DNA of 64,000 nucleotides from an uncultured Mediterraneibacter sp. (lineage in GTDB: Bacteria > Bacillota > Clostridia > Lachnospirales > Lachnospiraceae). Made by a program: the position numbers and the translations under genes. Under the pieces are notes generated by a model. The model did no database searches. It saw only the letters and a list, made by a program, of their open reading frames with translations, and was not told where the DNA came from. This document shows, piece by piece, positions 7,864-17,042 of the stretch. Location of the stretch: the NCBI GenBank assembly GCA_944381935.1, contig CALWMN010000007.1, positions 91,308 to 155,307 on the forward strand. The letters are read 5' to 3'. Numbering within the stretch: position 1 is the first letter of the stretch; every line of letters starts with the position of its first letter.

Positions 7864-7892
7864 TTGCACCGCCGTTTTATTCTCTGTATAAT
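7864..7892 (+). promoter_or_regulatory. Sigma-A-type promoter for the 7982 gene
   Basis: TTGCAC at 7864-7869 and TATAAT at 7887-7892, separated by 17 bp, 90 bp upstream of the start codon at 7982. Confidence 0.55.
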
Positions 7893-7981
7893 ATACTTTG
7901 TAAACAGATTGTGGATGAATCAGTATGTATGCATGAAACTGCCGGCGCAGCCGGTGCAAGGTACAGGAAGAGGAGAATATT

Positions 7982-8476
7982 ATGGCTTCTGAAGAGAACA
8001 AGATTACAATGGAGGAAACGGCGAAACATACAGAAGAGGTGAATCAGGAAGTGTCCGAAGGGCAGACGGTTCAGGAGGCGGAGCCACAGGAACCTGTGAT
8101 GGAAACGCCTGTAGTGGAAAGATCTGAGCCCATGGCAGAGAAATCCGTGGCAGAAGAGCTGCCGGTGGTGCACAGGGAGGTCCATCAGGAACCGCAGCAT
8201 GCGTTTTCAAGGGAAGAGTGGATCCTGACCCATCTGGAGGGAAAGGAGCTTCTGGAATACCTGAAGCTGGAGCATCAGAAAGAAGAGGACGAGCTCAGTG
8301 CGAAGGAGACGAGGCAGAAGAGGATTCTCTCGGCATTCCAGCTTGCGATGTCCCTTGCGGCGGCAGTAAGTATCGTATATGTGCTCAGTGCGAATCCGAC
8401 CATACTGGTGAATATCCTTTATATTGCGGGACTTATTGCAGGGATGTGGATCTGGAAGAATCCAAGGGAAAAATAA
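7982..8476 (+). CDS. Uncharacterised acidic membrane protein with two C-terminal TM segments
   Basis: I do not recognise this 164-residue protein. Residues 1-75 are low-complexity and rich in Glu, Val and Pro (likely disordered). Residues 78-115 form a charged helix (SREEWILTHLEGKELLEYLK onward). Two hydrophobic segments follow at about 119-138 and 140-157 (a short Asn-Pro turn between them), ending in WKNPREK. It is therefore probably anchored by a helical hairpin with a long cytoplasmic N-terminal tail. The start is supported by AGGAGA six bases upstream. It stands alone behind its own promoter. Confidence 0.7.
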   Translation: MASEENKITMEETAKHTEEVNQEVSEGQTVQEAEPQEPVMETPVVERSEPMAEKSVAEELPVVHREVHQEPQHAFSREEWILTHLEGKELLEYLKLEHQKEEDELSAKETRQKRILSAFQLAMSLAAAVSIVYVLSANPTILVNILYIAGLIAGMWIWKNPREK

Positions 8477-8559
8477 GAAGTCTTATGGCAGCAGTGTTAA
8501 AATAAGGAGATTAAAAAAACAGGGCATGGCATAGTGCCAAATGGGTATCCTATTATAGA

Positions 8560-8604
8560 AACGTCGGTGTACAGGAAATATAGTTTCCCTTGTACACCGA
8601 CGTT
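8560..8604. repeat. Perfect 14-bp hairpin downstream of the 7982 gene
   Basis: AACGTCGGTGTACA at 8560-8573 is repeated inverted at 8591-8604, with an inner GGAAA/TTTCC pair. The stem is very stable but has no U-tract on either side. It may still stop transcription, or be a leftover of a mobile repeat. Confidence 0.55.
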
Positions 8605-8685
8605 ATGCATCGAAAATGAATTAAGCTGGAGCGGTCGTAAAAAAGACAGAGCGCAAAAGACAGCAGTACAGGGGAAGTGAAGAGG

Positions 8686-9615
8686 ATGAAAAGATATTGG
8701 CGTGCGGCAGCGGCTTTCCTGATGACTCTTTTTTTATCAGCGGCGGCAGTTTACTCTGCGCTCATACCGTGGCATATCAGAGAACCGTATGAAGAGACGG
8801 TCCCGGTGCCTGTTGAGGCAGGCGGCAAAGCGAAAAAGTGGGAAGAGAACACATCTGACATACAGGGAAGGGGAATCCATGTCACAGTCCTCGGAGACAG
8901 TATAGCAAAGGGGTACTCATCGGACCAGTCGGCCTGGATCGAATGTTACGGAAGGATAGCGGCGAAAAGAATCGCGCTGGAAGAAGAAGGCGTCTGCTTT
9001 TTGCAGAACTATGCAAAAAACGGACTTGCCACAGACGGTCTGAATGAAAGGATACTGACACAAAAACAGGTTCTGATGAGCCTGGAAAAATCAGATATTA
9101 TCTTTATTACCATTGGTTCAAATGACCTGCTTAACGAATGTAAGGCAGTTGTGCAGGAAATTTTGGATCTGGATACAAAGTTTAAAAGCGCGGATGAAGC
9201 GTTGGCTGCCCTCAAGGATTCTGTGGGTGAGAATCCGCTGCTCATTTTGAATGTGATAGATGCACTGAGCAACTGGGATTATCTGACGTTTGACTCGGAG
9301 TGGACAAAAATGATGGATACAGTCACCGCAGCCAAAAGAGATGGCGCAAGGATTATTGTCACAGACATCTATAATCCGGCGGTCAATATGGACCTTCCGT
9401 CCACGATGAATCAGGTCGTGGACGATATCATAGGCAATATGAACATGATCATACAGAAACATGCGGCTGAGTATGGTTATCAGATTGCGGCTATATCGGA
9501 ATCGACCATAACGGCGCATGTGCAGGACGACGGGCTTCACCCGGATCAGATGGGACAGCAGATCATAGCAGACCTTGTATATGAGGAATATATGGAAACG
9601 GCAGAGCGAAGATGA
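8686..9615 (+). CDS. Secreted or membrane-anchored SGNH/GDSL hydrolase
   Basis: A 309-residue esterase-type hydrolase of the SGNH superfamily. The N-terminus has a signal/anchor (RYWRAAAAFLMTLFLSAAA), so it acts outside the membrane. Block I is VTVLGDSIAKGYSS (Ser nucleophile), block III is ITIGSNDLLNE, and block V is DDGLHPDQMG, supplying Asp and His. ATG 8686 is preferred over GTG 8677 because GGGGAAG at 8671-8677 would overlap the GTG but sits eight bases before the ATG. The substrate is unknown; deacetylation of cell-surface glycans or lipids is typical. A terminator overlaps the last codons. Confidence 0.85.
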   Translation: MKRYWRAAAAFLMTLFLSAAAVYSALIPWHIREPYEETVPVPVEAGGKAKKWEENTSDIQGRGIHVTVLGDSIAKGYSSDQSAWIECYGRIAAKRIALEEEGVCFLQNYAKNGLATDGLNERILTQKQVLMSLEKSDIIFITIGSNDLLNECKAVVQEILDLDTKFKSADEALAALKDSVGENPLLILNVIDALSNWDYLTFDSEWTKMMDTVTAAKRDGARIIVTDIYNPAVNMDLPSTMNQVVDDIIGNMNMIIQKHAAEYGYQIAAISESTITAHVQDDGLHPDQMGQQIIADLVYEEYMETAERR

Positions 9616-9634
9616 GGCTTTGCCGTTTCTTTTT
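9596..9634 (+). terminator. Intrinsic terminator overlapping the hydrolase 3' end
   Basis: AAACGGCA at 9596-9603 pairs with TGCCGTTT at 9621-9628 (with GAGC/GCTT inside), followed by TTCTTTT. The stem begins inside the coding region. Confidence 0.7.
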
Positions 9635-9699
9635 CACAGTTATAACACAGAACGTTCACATAATTCTGATACCGTTTTAACGTACTTGAATGTCCCCGG

Positions 9700-9716
9700 G
9701 TATCATACAATGATAC
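9700..9716. promoter_or_regulatory. Palindrome upstream of the Gld-like ABC operon
   Basis: GTATCAT-N3-ATGATAC, a perfect 7-bp dyad 40 bp before the ABC gene start. It could be a repressor site. No clear promoter boxes could be fixed around it. Confidence 0.35.
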
Positions 9717-9756
9717 TGCAGGGGGAGATCAGGCAGGAATAACGCGTTAGGAGGGT

Positions 9757-10782
9757 ATGACCTTGATTGAAGTGAGGAATTTGGTGAAGAAATACGGAAA
9801 CCATCTTGCCGTAGACCATCTGGACTTCACGATTGAAGCCGGAAGGATCTATGGCTTTTTGGGGCCTAATGGGGCAGGGAAGTCTACCACGATGAATATC
9901 ATGACAGGATATCTCGGAGCGACAGAGGGTGAAGTGCTGATCGACGGACATGATATTCTGAAAGAACCGGAAGAGGCGAAGCGGCACATCGGGTATCTCC
10001 CGGAACAGCCGCCGCTCTATATGGATATGACGGTAAGGGAGTACCTTGAGTTTGCCGCTGAGCTGAAAAGGATCCCGCGCAGTAAGCGGGAGGAATCGAT
10101 AACAGAGGTGGAAAAACTGGTGAAGATCCACGACGTGGAGGAGAGGCTGATCAAGAACCTCTCCAAGGGATACCGACAGAGAGTCGGACTGGCACAGGCT
10201 GTACTGGGATTCCCGGAGATCATTATTCTCGACGAGCCGAGCGTAGGGCTTGACCCGAAGCAGATCATTGAGATCAGGGAGCTGATCAGGAAGCTGTCGA
10301 AGAAGCATACCGTGATTCTTAGCTCCCACATCCTTGCGGAAGTTCGGGAGGTGTGTGACCATATCCTGATCATCTCAAAGGGCAGGCTCGTGGCAAGCGA
10401 CACCCCGGAGAACCTGGAGAAAATGCTGGGGGATGCAGATACGGTTGAGATCGAGGCACACGCTGATCCCTCTGAGATCAGGGCAGTCCTTAAACATGTC
10501 CCGGGAATCGAGCAGGTGACGGTGGCAAGCGGAGAGGATGGGGTAACACTAGCCAAAATCCGGGAAAAACGAGGGGAAGATATCCGGGAACGTATCTTCC
10601 AGGCATTTGCCGCCAGGGATATTCCCCTGCTTACGCTGCGTCTTGAGCATGTCAGCCTGGAGGATGTATTCATGGAACTGACCCAGAAAGACACCGTACC
10701 GGATGCATTTTCCAGAAGAAAGAAAAAGGACGGGGATGAGGCAAAGAGAGAGGAGGAAGATGAAAATGCTGGCAATCTATAA
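9757..10782 (+). CDS. ABC transporter ATP-binding protein, GldA-like
   Basis: The ATPase of a Gld-type ABC system, 341 residues. Walker A GPNGAGKST, Q-loop YLPEQPPLY, signature LSKGYRQRVGLAQ, Walker B IIILDEPSVGLDP and H-loop LSSH are all present. The domain up to about residue 220 is followed by a C-terminal extension typical of GldA-like ATPases and a charged Lys/Glu-rich tail. The start has TTAGGAGG three bases before the ATG. The gene overlaps the permease by 17 bp and begins a four-gene operon (ATPase, permease, Gld-like periplasmic-type protein, DUF4340). In gliding Bacteroidetes the homologues serve motility; here the cargo is unknown. Confidence 0.9.
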   Translation: MTLIEVRNLVKKYGNHLAVDHLDFTIEAGRIYGFLGPNGAGKSTTMNIMTGYLGATEGEVLIDGHDILKEPEEAKRHIGYLPEQPPLYMDMTVREYLEFAAELKRIPRSKREESITEVEKLVKIHDVEERLIKNLSKGYRQRVGLAQAVLGFPEIIILDEPSVGLDPKQIIEIRELIRKLSKKHTVILSSHILAEVREVCDHILIISKGRLVASDTPENLEKMLGDADTVEIEAHADPSEIRAVLKHVPGIEQVTVASGEDGVTLAKIREKRGEDIRERIFQAFAARDIPLLTLRLEHVSLEDVFMELTQKDTVPDAFSRRKKKDGDEAKREEEDENAGNL

Positions 10783-11632
10783 AAGGGAACTGAAATCTTA
10801 TTTTCAGTCTATGGTAGGATGTGTATTCATCGCATTTCTTATGGCATTTACGGGGATTTATTTCGTAGCATACAACCTGTCTGCGGGGTACCCGTATTTT
10901 TCCTATACGCTCTCAGGATCCTTAATCGTTTTTATTGTGGGAATACCGCTGATCACGATGCGGAGTTTTTCAGAGGAGAGAAAGAATAAGACGGACCAGA
11001 TGCTGCTCACCGCCCCGGTCAGCCTGGGGCAGATCGTGATAGGGAAATATCTTGCAATGATCACGGTCATAGCGATCCCGAACCTGATCTTCTGTCTGTA
11101 TCCGATGATCATCCAGTCCCAGGGAATCGCGTACCTGAAAGTAGACTACATCTCGATTGCGGTATTCTTCCTCCTGGGGTGTGTGTACGCCGCAATCGGA
11201 ATGTTCCTCTCTGCGCTCACAGAAAGCCAGATCATAGCCTTTATCAGTACATTTGGAATCCTCCTTGTGCTGTATCTGTGGGACGGAATCCTCTCCATGC
11301 TGCCAGGCTCTGCGGTCAGCGGACTTGTCGGGGTCCTGGTCATTCTGTCTGTCATAGCATTTTATATCTATCATATGACGGACAATATTGTGCTGGCAGG
11401 GGGGATTGGGATTGTGGGCATCATAGCCGGGGCAGTGGTTTATTTTGTGAAGTCTGACCTGTATGAGAACCTGCTGTCCAACCTGCTTGGCAGGCTGGCG
11501 CTTGCCGATGTGTTTACGGATATTACTTCAAACAGCATTGTGGATGTGACGGGTATTGTTCTGTATCTGTCGATCATCGCCGTGTTTGCATTTCTCACAG
11601 TACAGGCGATCCAGAAGAGACGCTGGAGTTAG
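10766..11632 (+). CDS. ABC transporter permease, GldF-like
   Basis: A 288-residue integral membrane protein, the permease of the ATPase above. It opens MLAIYKRELKSYFQSMVG and has about six hydrophobic segments, with the ABC-2-type cytoplasmic stretch ITMRSFSEERKNKTDQMLLT after the second. ATG 10766 is chosen because AGGAGG at 10751-10756 is nine bases away; ATG 10760 is too close. Coding begins inside the ATPase gene, so the two are probably coupled. The stop is followed at once by AGGAGGGG for the next gene. Confidence 0.87.
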   Translation: MLAIYKRELKSYFQSMVGCVFIAFLMAFTGIYFVAYNLSAGYPYFSYTLSGSLIVFIVGIPLITMRSFSEERKNKTDQMLLTAPVSLGQIVIGKYLAMITVIAIPNLIFCLYPMIIQSQGIAYLKVDYISIAVFFLLGCVYAAIGMFLSALTESQIIAFISTFGILLVLYLWDGILSMLPGSAVSGLVGVLVILSVIAFYIYHMTDNIVLAGGIGIVGIIAGAVVYFVKSDLYENLLSNLLGRLALADVFTDITSNSIVDVTGIVLYLSIIAVFAFLTVQAIQKRRWS

Positions 11633-11645
11633 GAGGGGACAGATC

Positions 11646-13154
11646 GTGGAAAAGATAAAAAAGACAACAGGAAGATTAAGCGGGCTTTTTCATTCTTCGG
11701 GAACGCGGCATGGCGGATACAGTGTCGGAATGACGGTGGTCGTCATCGCGATTGTAATCGTATTCAACCTTGTGGTCGGGCAGATTCCTGAGGCATACCG
11801 GAATCTTGACGTCAGCAGCACGAAGATCTATGAGATCTCGGATACTACGGCAGAGCTGCTGGATGGTCTTGAAGAGGATGTTACGATGACGGTTCTGGCT
11901 GTCAGAGACGAAACCGATGAAAGGATCACCACATTCTTAAGCAAATATGGTTCTCTTTCCGGGCATCTTTCCATAGAATGGATCGATCCGGTGCTGCATC
12001 CTTCTGCACTTACAGAGTATGACACGACGGAGAATACGATCGTGGTGTCCTGTGAGGCAACCGGGAAGACAACGACAGTATCCTTTGACGACATTCTCGT
12101 ATCGGATCTTTATTCCTATTATTATTACGGGACTGCGGCATATACAGAGTTTGACGGGGACGGACAGCTTACAAGCGCCGTAAACTATGTAACCAGCGAT
12201 GTCCAGAAAACCATCTATCAGGCAGCAGGACACGGGGAAGCGACGCTTTCTGCGACGGTCACGGACCTGATGGATAAAAACAATTATACGCTCTCAGAGC
12301 TGAATCTTCTGATGGCGACATCCGTGCCGGAGGACTGCGACTTACTTCTGATCAATGCGCCCCAGACAGACCTGTCGGATTCTGAGAAGGAAATGCTCAC
12401 AGGATATCTGGCGGAGGGCGGCAAAGTCATGGTCCTGCTGGGCAATACCGGGGCAGGGGACCTGCCGAATCTGGAGAGTGTGCTGGAAGAATATGGGATG
12501 CAGGTTACGGATGGCTATATCGCGGATCCCCAGAGATGCTACCAGGGAAATGCGTACTATATTTTCCCGGAGCTCTCACTTCCAGGCGACATGGCGGCGG
12601 GCATATCGTCAGAGATGGTGCTGCTTACGAATACGCATGGCTTGACGCTGACAGACCCGGCACGGGACACGATCGCGACGACTTCTTTCATGTCTTCATC
12701 AGACGGCGCTTATTCGGTGACGGAGACGAGCCAGGAGCCGGGAAGCTATGTCCTGGGGGCTGTGGCAGAAGAAACCATCAGCACGTCATCAGACGAAGCG
12801 CAGAGCAGTTCCCCAGAGTCAGATGAAAGCAGTGCTGACGATTCGGGATCAGGAGATGCTTCTGAAGATACAGAAGAGCTGACAGGACGGCTTACCGTAA
12901 TCTCGGCGGGCAGCCTGATCGATTCCCAGATAACGGATTCCTTCGCGCAGCTTGAGAATACGACCGTTTTCATGAATGCTGTAACTGCGAATTTTGACGG
13001 AGTGACAAATCTTTCCATTGAGGCGAAGAGCCTGGAAACACAGTATAATACGGTTCAGCATACCGGAATGTTCAGCTTCCTTGTGGTGTTTGGAATACCG
13101 GCAGTCATACTGATCGCAGGCTTTGCCGTATGGTTCAGGAGACGCAGGGCATAA
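11646..13154 (+). CDS. Gld-family ABC accessory protein (GldG-like)
   Basis: A 502-residue extracytoplasmic protein with one membrane anchor at each end (VGMTVVVIAIVIVFNLVVG near residue 27 and FLVVFGIPAVILIAGFAVWF at the C-terminus). The body fits GldG/ABC-type-uncharacterised domains: the strand LYSYYYYGTAAY, the motif YQAAGHGEATLS, and LLINAPQTDLSDSEKEML, the linker seen in this family. An acidic Ser/Glu/Asp-rich stretch (about residues 376-410) is probably disordered. The start is GTG 11646 with AGGAGGGG at 11631-11638; the frame is open further upstream without a ribosome site. It presumably forms a complex with the preceding ATPase and permease. Confidence 0.83.
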   Translation: MEKIKKTTGRLSGLFHSSGTRHGGYSVGMTVVVIAIVIVFNLVVGQIPEAYRNLDVSSTKIYEISDTTAELLDGLEEDVTMTVLAVRDETDERITTFLSKYGSLSGHLSIEWIDPVLHPSALTEYDTTENTIVVSCEATGKTTTVSFDDILVSDLYSYYYYGTAAYTEFDGDGQLTSAVNYVTSDVQKTIYQAAGHGEATLSATVTDLMDKNNYTLSELNLLMATSVPEDCDLLLINAPQTDLSDSEKEMLTGYLAEGGKVMVLLGNTGAGDLPNLESVLEEYGMQVTDGYIADPQRCYQGNAYYIFPELSLPGDMAAGISSEMVLLTNTHGLTLTDPARDTIATTSFMSSSDGAYSVTETSQEPGSYVLGAVAEETISTSSDEAQSSSPESDESSADDSGSGDASEDTEELTGRLTVISAGSLIDSQITDSFAQLENTTVFMNAVTANFDGVTNLSIEAKSLETQYNTVQHTGMFSFLVVFGIPAVILIAGFAVWFRRRRA

Positions 13155-13168
13155 AGGAGGGCAAGAGG

Positions 13169-14086
13169 ATGAAGAAAAGGAAAGCGCTCTTTCTTCTGCT
13201 GGGAGTCCTGATCCTCCTTCTGGCAGCATACTTTGCGCTGTCTTACTGGAATAAGGGCCGGGAGGAGAAAGAAGCAGAAGAGGCAGAGGCGTCGAAAATA
13301 TATGTCACAGACATCGGCTCCGATGACATTACGGCGATCAGCTATAATGTCGGGAACGGGGACATGGAGTTTGAAAAGGAAGACGGAACCTGGTATTATA
13401 CGGCGGACAGAGACTTCCCGCTGACACAGAGTTATCCGGAAAATGCGGCAGAGGCGATGGGGCGTCTGGAGGCGGACCGGGAGCTGACAGACGGTGATAA
13501 ACTGGCGGATTATGGGCTGGAGGATCCGGCATATACTGTGCAGCTTACACAGAGTGACGGCACGGTCACGGATATCTGTTTCGGAAATACGACCGGAGAC
13601 TGTTACTATGTGACGGCAGGCGATACGGGGGTGGTCTATACCGTATCGGCGACAGTGATTGAGGACTTGAACTATACGCTGGATGATATGGCACAGCTTG
13701 ACGAGTATCCGGGCATCGGAAGCGGGAATCTGGTAAAAGAGGTCATCACCGAAAATGGCGAGAGTACAACTTATGACTCCGAAAATGAGGATCAGTCTGA
13801 GGATATTGCGGCAGTGGCAGGAGGACTGGGAGCCGTGGCGCTCTCAGAGGCTGCCGACTATTCTGTGGAGGATGAAGACCTGGCAGGATACGGACTTGAC
13901 GAGGCGTCAAGGATCACGGTGGAAGCCACATATACCCAGGATGAGGAAGAGAAAGTCCTGACCCTCTATCTGGGAGGCGAGGACGGAGAAGGGAACAGAT
14001 ACGTGATGCTGAATGACTCCAGGATCGTGTATCTGATCTCAGATGAAATATGTAACAATATCTTAAATATCGACGAAGAAGAGTGA
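13169..14086 (+). CDS. DUF4340 domain protein of the Gld-like operon
   Basis: A 305-residue protein with one N-terminal membrane anchor (ALFLLLGVLILLLAAYFALSYW) and an acidic extracellular part matching DUF4340: repeated blocks such as EDGTWYY...FPLTQSYPEN and DYGLEDPAYTVQLTQSDG, and a second ADYSVEDEDLAGYGLDEASR with its partner strands. DUF4340 proteins regularly follow GldG-like genes in Firmicutes and Bacteroidetes; their role is unknown. ATG 13169 has AAGGAGG eight bases upstream, and the gene follows its neighbour after 14 bp. It is the last gene of the operon; a GC-rich hairpin follows. Confidence 0.82.
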   Translation: MKKRKALFLLLGVLILLLAAYFALSYWNKGREEKEAEEAEASKIYVTDIGSDDITAISYNVGNGDMEFEKEDGTWYYTADRDFPLTQSYPENAAEAMGRLEADRELTDGDKLADYGLEDPAYTVQLTQSDGTVTDICFGNTTGDCYYVTAGDTGVVYTVSATVIEDLNYTLDDMAQLDEYPGIGSGNLVKEVITENGESTTYDSENEDQSEDIAAVAGGLGAVALSEAADYSVEDEDLAGYGLDEASRITVEATYTQDEEEKVLTLYLGGEDGEGNRYVMLNDSRIVYLISDEICNNILNIDEEE

Positions 14087-14092
14087 CCGGGA

Positions 14093-14130
14093 CAGGGGCA
14101 GGATTCCTTAGCAGGAATGATCTGCCCCTG
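14093..14130. terminator. Hairpin ending the Gld-like operon
   Basis: CAGGGGCAG at 14093-14101 pairs perfectly with 14122-14130, with an inner ATTCC/GGAAT stem. Only a weak T-rich stretch follows at a distance. Confidence 0.5.
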
Positions 14131-14240
14131 CTTCCCCAGCCATATATTTTTGGAAAATTTATAAGATTTTAATTGACATCGCTCAAAAAACAGAGGAAAA
14201 TATTCGCATATTATAATTTGTTGCAAACGGAAAAGGATGG

Positions 14241-14654
14241 ATGGAAATGAAAGAGAAATTCATGCGCTTTATGCAGGGACGATACGGGGTTGACACCTTT
14301 TCAAGATTTCTTCTCGTGGCAGGGCTGATCGTGGTATTTCTGGCGGCGCTGGCAGGAGGGAATATATTTGGCACGGTTTTTTATCTGCTGGGCTGGTTCC
14401 TGATCATTTACTGCTATTTCAGAATGTTTTCCAGGAACGTTTCAAAGCGTTATGCAGAGAATCAGGCGTTCCTCAATAAAACGTATAGAATCAGAAGCTA
14501 TTTTCAGAAACAGAAAAATATCTGGAAGCAGAGGAGCGAATATCATATTTACACCTGCCCGCGATGCAGGCAGAAGATCCGTATTCCGAGGGGAAAGGGG
14601 AAGATCGAAGTCCGCTGTCCGAAATGTGGGGAGACATTCATCAGGAAAAGCTGA
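14241..14654 (+). CDS. Zinc-ribbon membrane protein
   Basis: A 137-residue protein with two hydrophobic segments (about residues 21-41 and 43-61) followed by a basic linker and a C-terminal zinc ribbon, CPRCRQKIRIP...VRCPKCGETF (two CxxC pairs, MJ0042-like). The ribbon would face the cytoplasm. The start is ATG 14241, with ATG 14247 as an alternative; the ribosome site is weak. It ends 53 bp before the J-domain gene, so the two are probably co-transcribed. A partnership in membrane-protein quality control is possible but not shown by the sequence. Confidence 0.75.
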   Translation: MEMKEKFMRFMQGRYGVDTFSRFLLVAGLIVVFLAALAGGNIFGTVFYLLGWFLIIYCYFRMFSRNVSKRYAENQAFLNKTYRIRSYFQKQKNIWKQRSEYHIYTCPRCRQKIRIPRGKGKIEVRCPKCGETFIRKS

Positions 14655-14707
14655 TCTGCCGGTTTCAGAATTGAGAATCACAATGCAAGGGGGAATGGAG
14701 AAATACA

Positions 14708-15454
14708 ATGCCGGATCCATACAGTATATTAGGCGTAGACAGGAACGCGTCAGACGACGATATTAAAAAAGCATACAGAAAACTGAGCCGGAAATACCAT
14801 CCTGATGCCAATATCAATAATCCGAATAAGGATGAGGCTGAGGCGAAGTTTAAGGAAGTGCAGCAGGCATATCAGCATATCATGGATGAGCGGGAGAGAG
14901 GCTATTCCTCCGGCGACGGATATGGGAGCGGCACCGGGGATGCCTATGGCGGCTACGGTCCGTTTGGCGGGTTCGGCGGCTATGGCCCCTTCGGCGGTTA
15001 TGGATCCTTTGGCGGTTACGGGCAGGGGACCGGGGACCGCCAGGAAAGTGAGGAGGACGTCCATCTCCGTGCCGCGGCAAATTACATACGGAGCGGCCAT
15101 TATGCAGAAGCGCTCAATGTGCTGAATGGAATAAAAGAAAGGGGAGCCCTCTGGTATTTCTACAGCGCATCTGCCAATTCCGGCGCGGGAAATAACGTTA
15201 CAGCGCTGGAGCACGCAAAGGAGGCCGTAAGGCTCGACCCGGGAAACATGCAGTATCAGATGCTCCTGCAGAGACTGCAGGGCGGGGGAGCCTGGTATCA
15301 GCAGAGACAGTCCATGTACGGATACCCGGGTACATTTGACAGCAGCTGCTGCGTGAAGCTGTGCGCTGCCAACCTACTGTGCAATCTGTGCTGCGGAGGA
15401 GGCGGCCTGTGCTGCGGAGGTTACGGCGGCGGCTACGGCGGCGGTTATATTTAG
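14708..15454 (+). CDS. J-domain (DnaJ-like) co-chaperone with Gly/Phe and TPR-like regions
   Basis: A 248-residue protein that should stimulate an Hsp70 (DnaK) ATPase. The J domain is residues 3-66 with the invariant HPD in [15 protein letters not shown] Gly/Phe/Tyr-rich spacer follows ([19 protein letters not shown]). Residues 113-180 look like two TPR helices ([20 protein letters not shown]). The C-terminus is unusual, with many Cys ([18 protein letters not shown]) and a [12 protein letters not shown] tail. It lacks the classic DnaJ zinc-finger and client-binding domains, so it is a specialised J protein. GGGGGAATGGAG lies upstream of the start. Confidence 0.88.
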   Translation: MPDPYSILGVDRNASDDDIKKAYRKLSRKYHPDANINNPNKDEAEAKFKEVQQAYQHIMDERERGYSSGDGYGSGTGDAYGGYGPFGGFGGYGPFGGYGSFGGYGQGTGDRQESEEDVHLRAAANYIRSGHYAEALNVLNGIKERGALWYFYSASANSGAGNNVTALEHAKEAVRLDPGNMQYQMLLQRLQGGGAWYQQRQSMYGYPGTFDSSCCVKLCAANLLCNLCCGGGGLCCGGYGGGYGGGYI

Positions 15455-15526
15455 TAGGCGTGCTGCATACGGTCAGTGCGCCCGTGTTCCGCGTATAAAG
15501 GGAAATAGAAACAGAGGTACAAGGAT

Positions 15527-16247
<721 letters not shown>

Positions 16248-16272
16248 TGATACCATCTATAAGGAGCACATT

Positions 16273-17028
16273 ATGAAAAAAGGACAATCAAATCGATTGA
16301 CTGAACAGCAAAAAGAAGGACAGGGACCACTTACAATCTTCCATGAAGACGCCATAGTCCATGACAAAGAAGTATCTGATACTTCAACTGTTGTCAGGAA
16401 AAGACTTGAAGATGAATTTCCAATGCTGACTTTCCGATATAGAAAAGAACTGCAAAAAAGGGAAATAAACACAGCGTTACAGAAAATAGATAAATATCTG
16501 GGGTAAACACTTTTTGTCAGTAATGCCAGAATAATTCCTGACGGCGGTATAATCGAAGTGAAAGATGACCTCGGCAACTGGCGGGTAGTTCTCGTTTCCG
16601 AAGCAAAGCACCAGGGGAAAGATATAGAAAATATCAGTGAAATGGCGAATTTTATGCTGGCTGAACTCCATTTCCCGTATGTGCTGTTTTTAGAGGGATC
16701 TAATTTTTTGACTCAGGATGTTACGATCGAAAGACCTGATGGCAGGGAAGTGACATTGACCTATAATGCAGGTAAACTTAACAGGCTTGACAGATTGATT
16801 GCTGCAAATTATGGTATGCCTATAAACACAAATCTGTGTGAAAACAGATTTGTGCAATGCAATGGCGTGAGTATAATGCTCCAGGCCGCCTCGATTTATA
16901 CCAAAGGTGACGGCGGTCACTGGAATGACAGTGATATGATAGAAATTATGCTTGAAGTTTCCCGTACCTCTCTGAAAATGTTAGGAAAAGACATTTTCAG
17001 TCAGCTCAGTAAAAAAGTTAATACATAA
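16273..17028 (+). pseudogene. EcoRI-like restriction endonuclease, inactivated
   Basis: The translation follows EcoRI (277 aa) almost from end to end: KKGQSNRLTEQQ at the start, FRYRKELQKREINTALQKID, the catalytic region IIPDGGIIEVKDD with VVLVSEAKHQGKDI (PD...ExK, EcoRI Asp91/Glu111/Lys113), NFMLAELHFPYVLFLEGSNF, LNRLDRLIAANYGMPIN (with the Arg pair known as 200/203), and SIMLQAASIYTKGDG. Two lesions are visible. One is an in-frame TAA at 16504-16506 at a Gly position. The other is a missing stretch of about 28 residues (84 bp, frame kept) between GKDIENI and SEMANFML, where EcoRI carries recognition residues Asn141/Arg145. The expected target would have been GAATTC. It lies 25 bp downstream of the methyltransferase remnant. 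Confidence 0.92.
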
Positions 17029-17042
17029 ACCAAACCTGTTTC

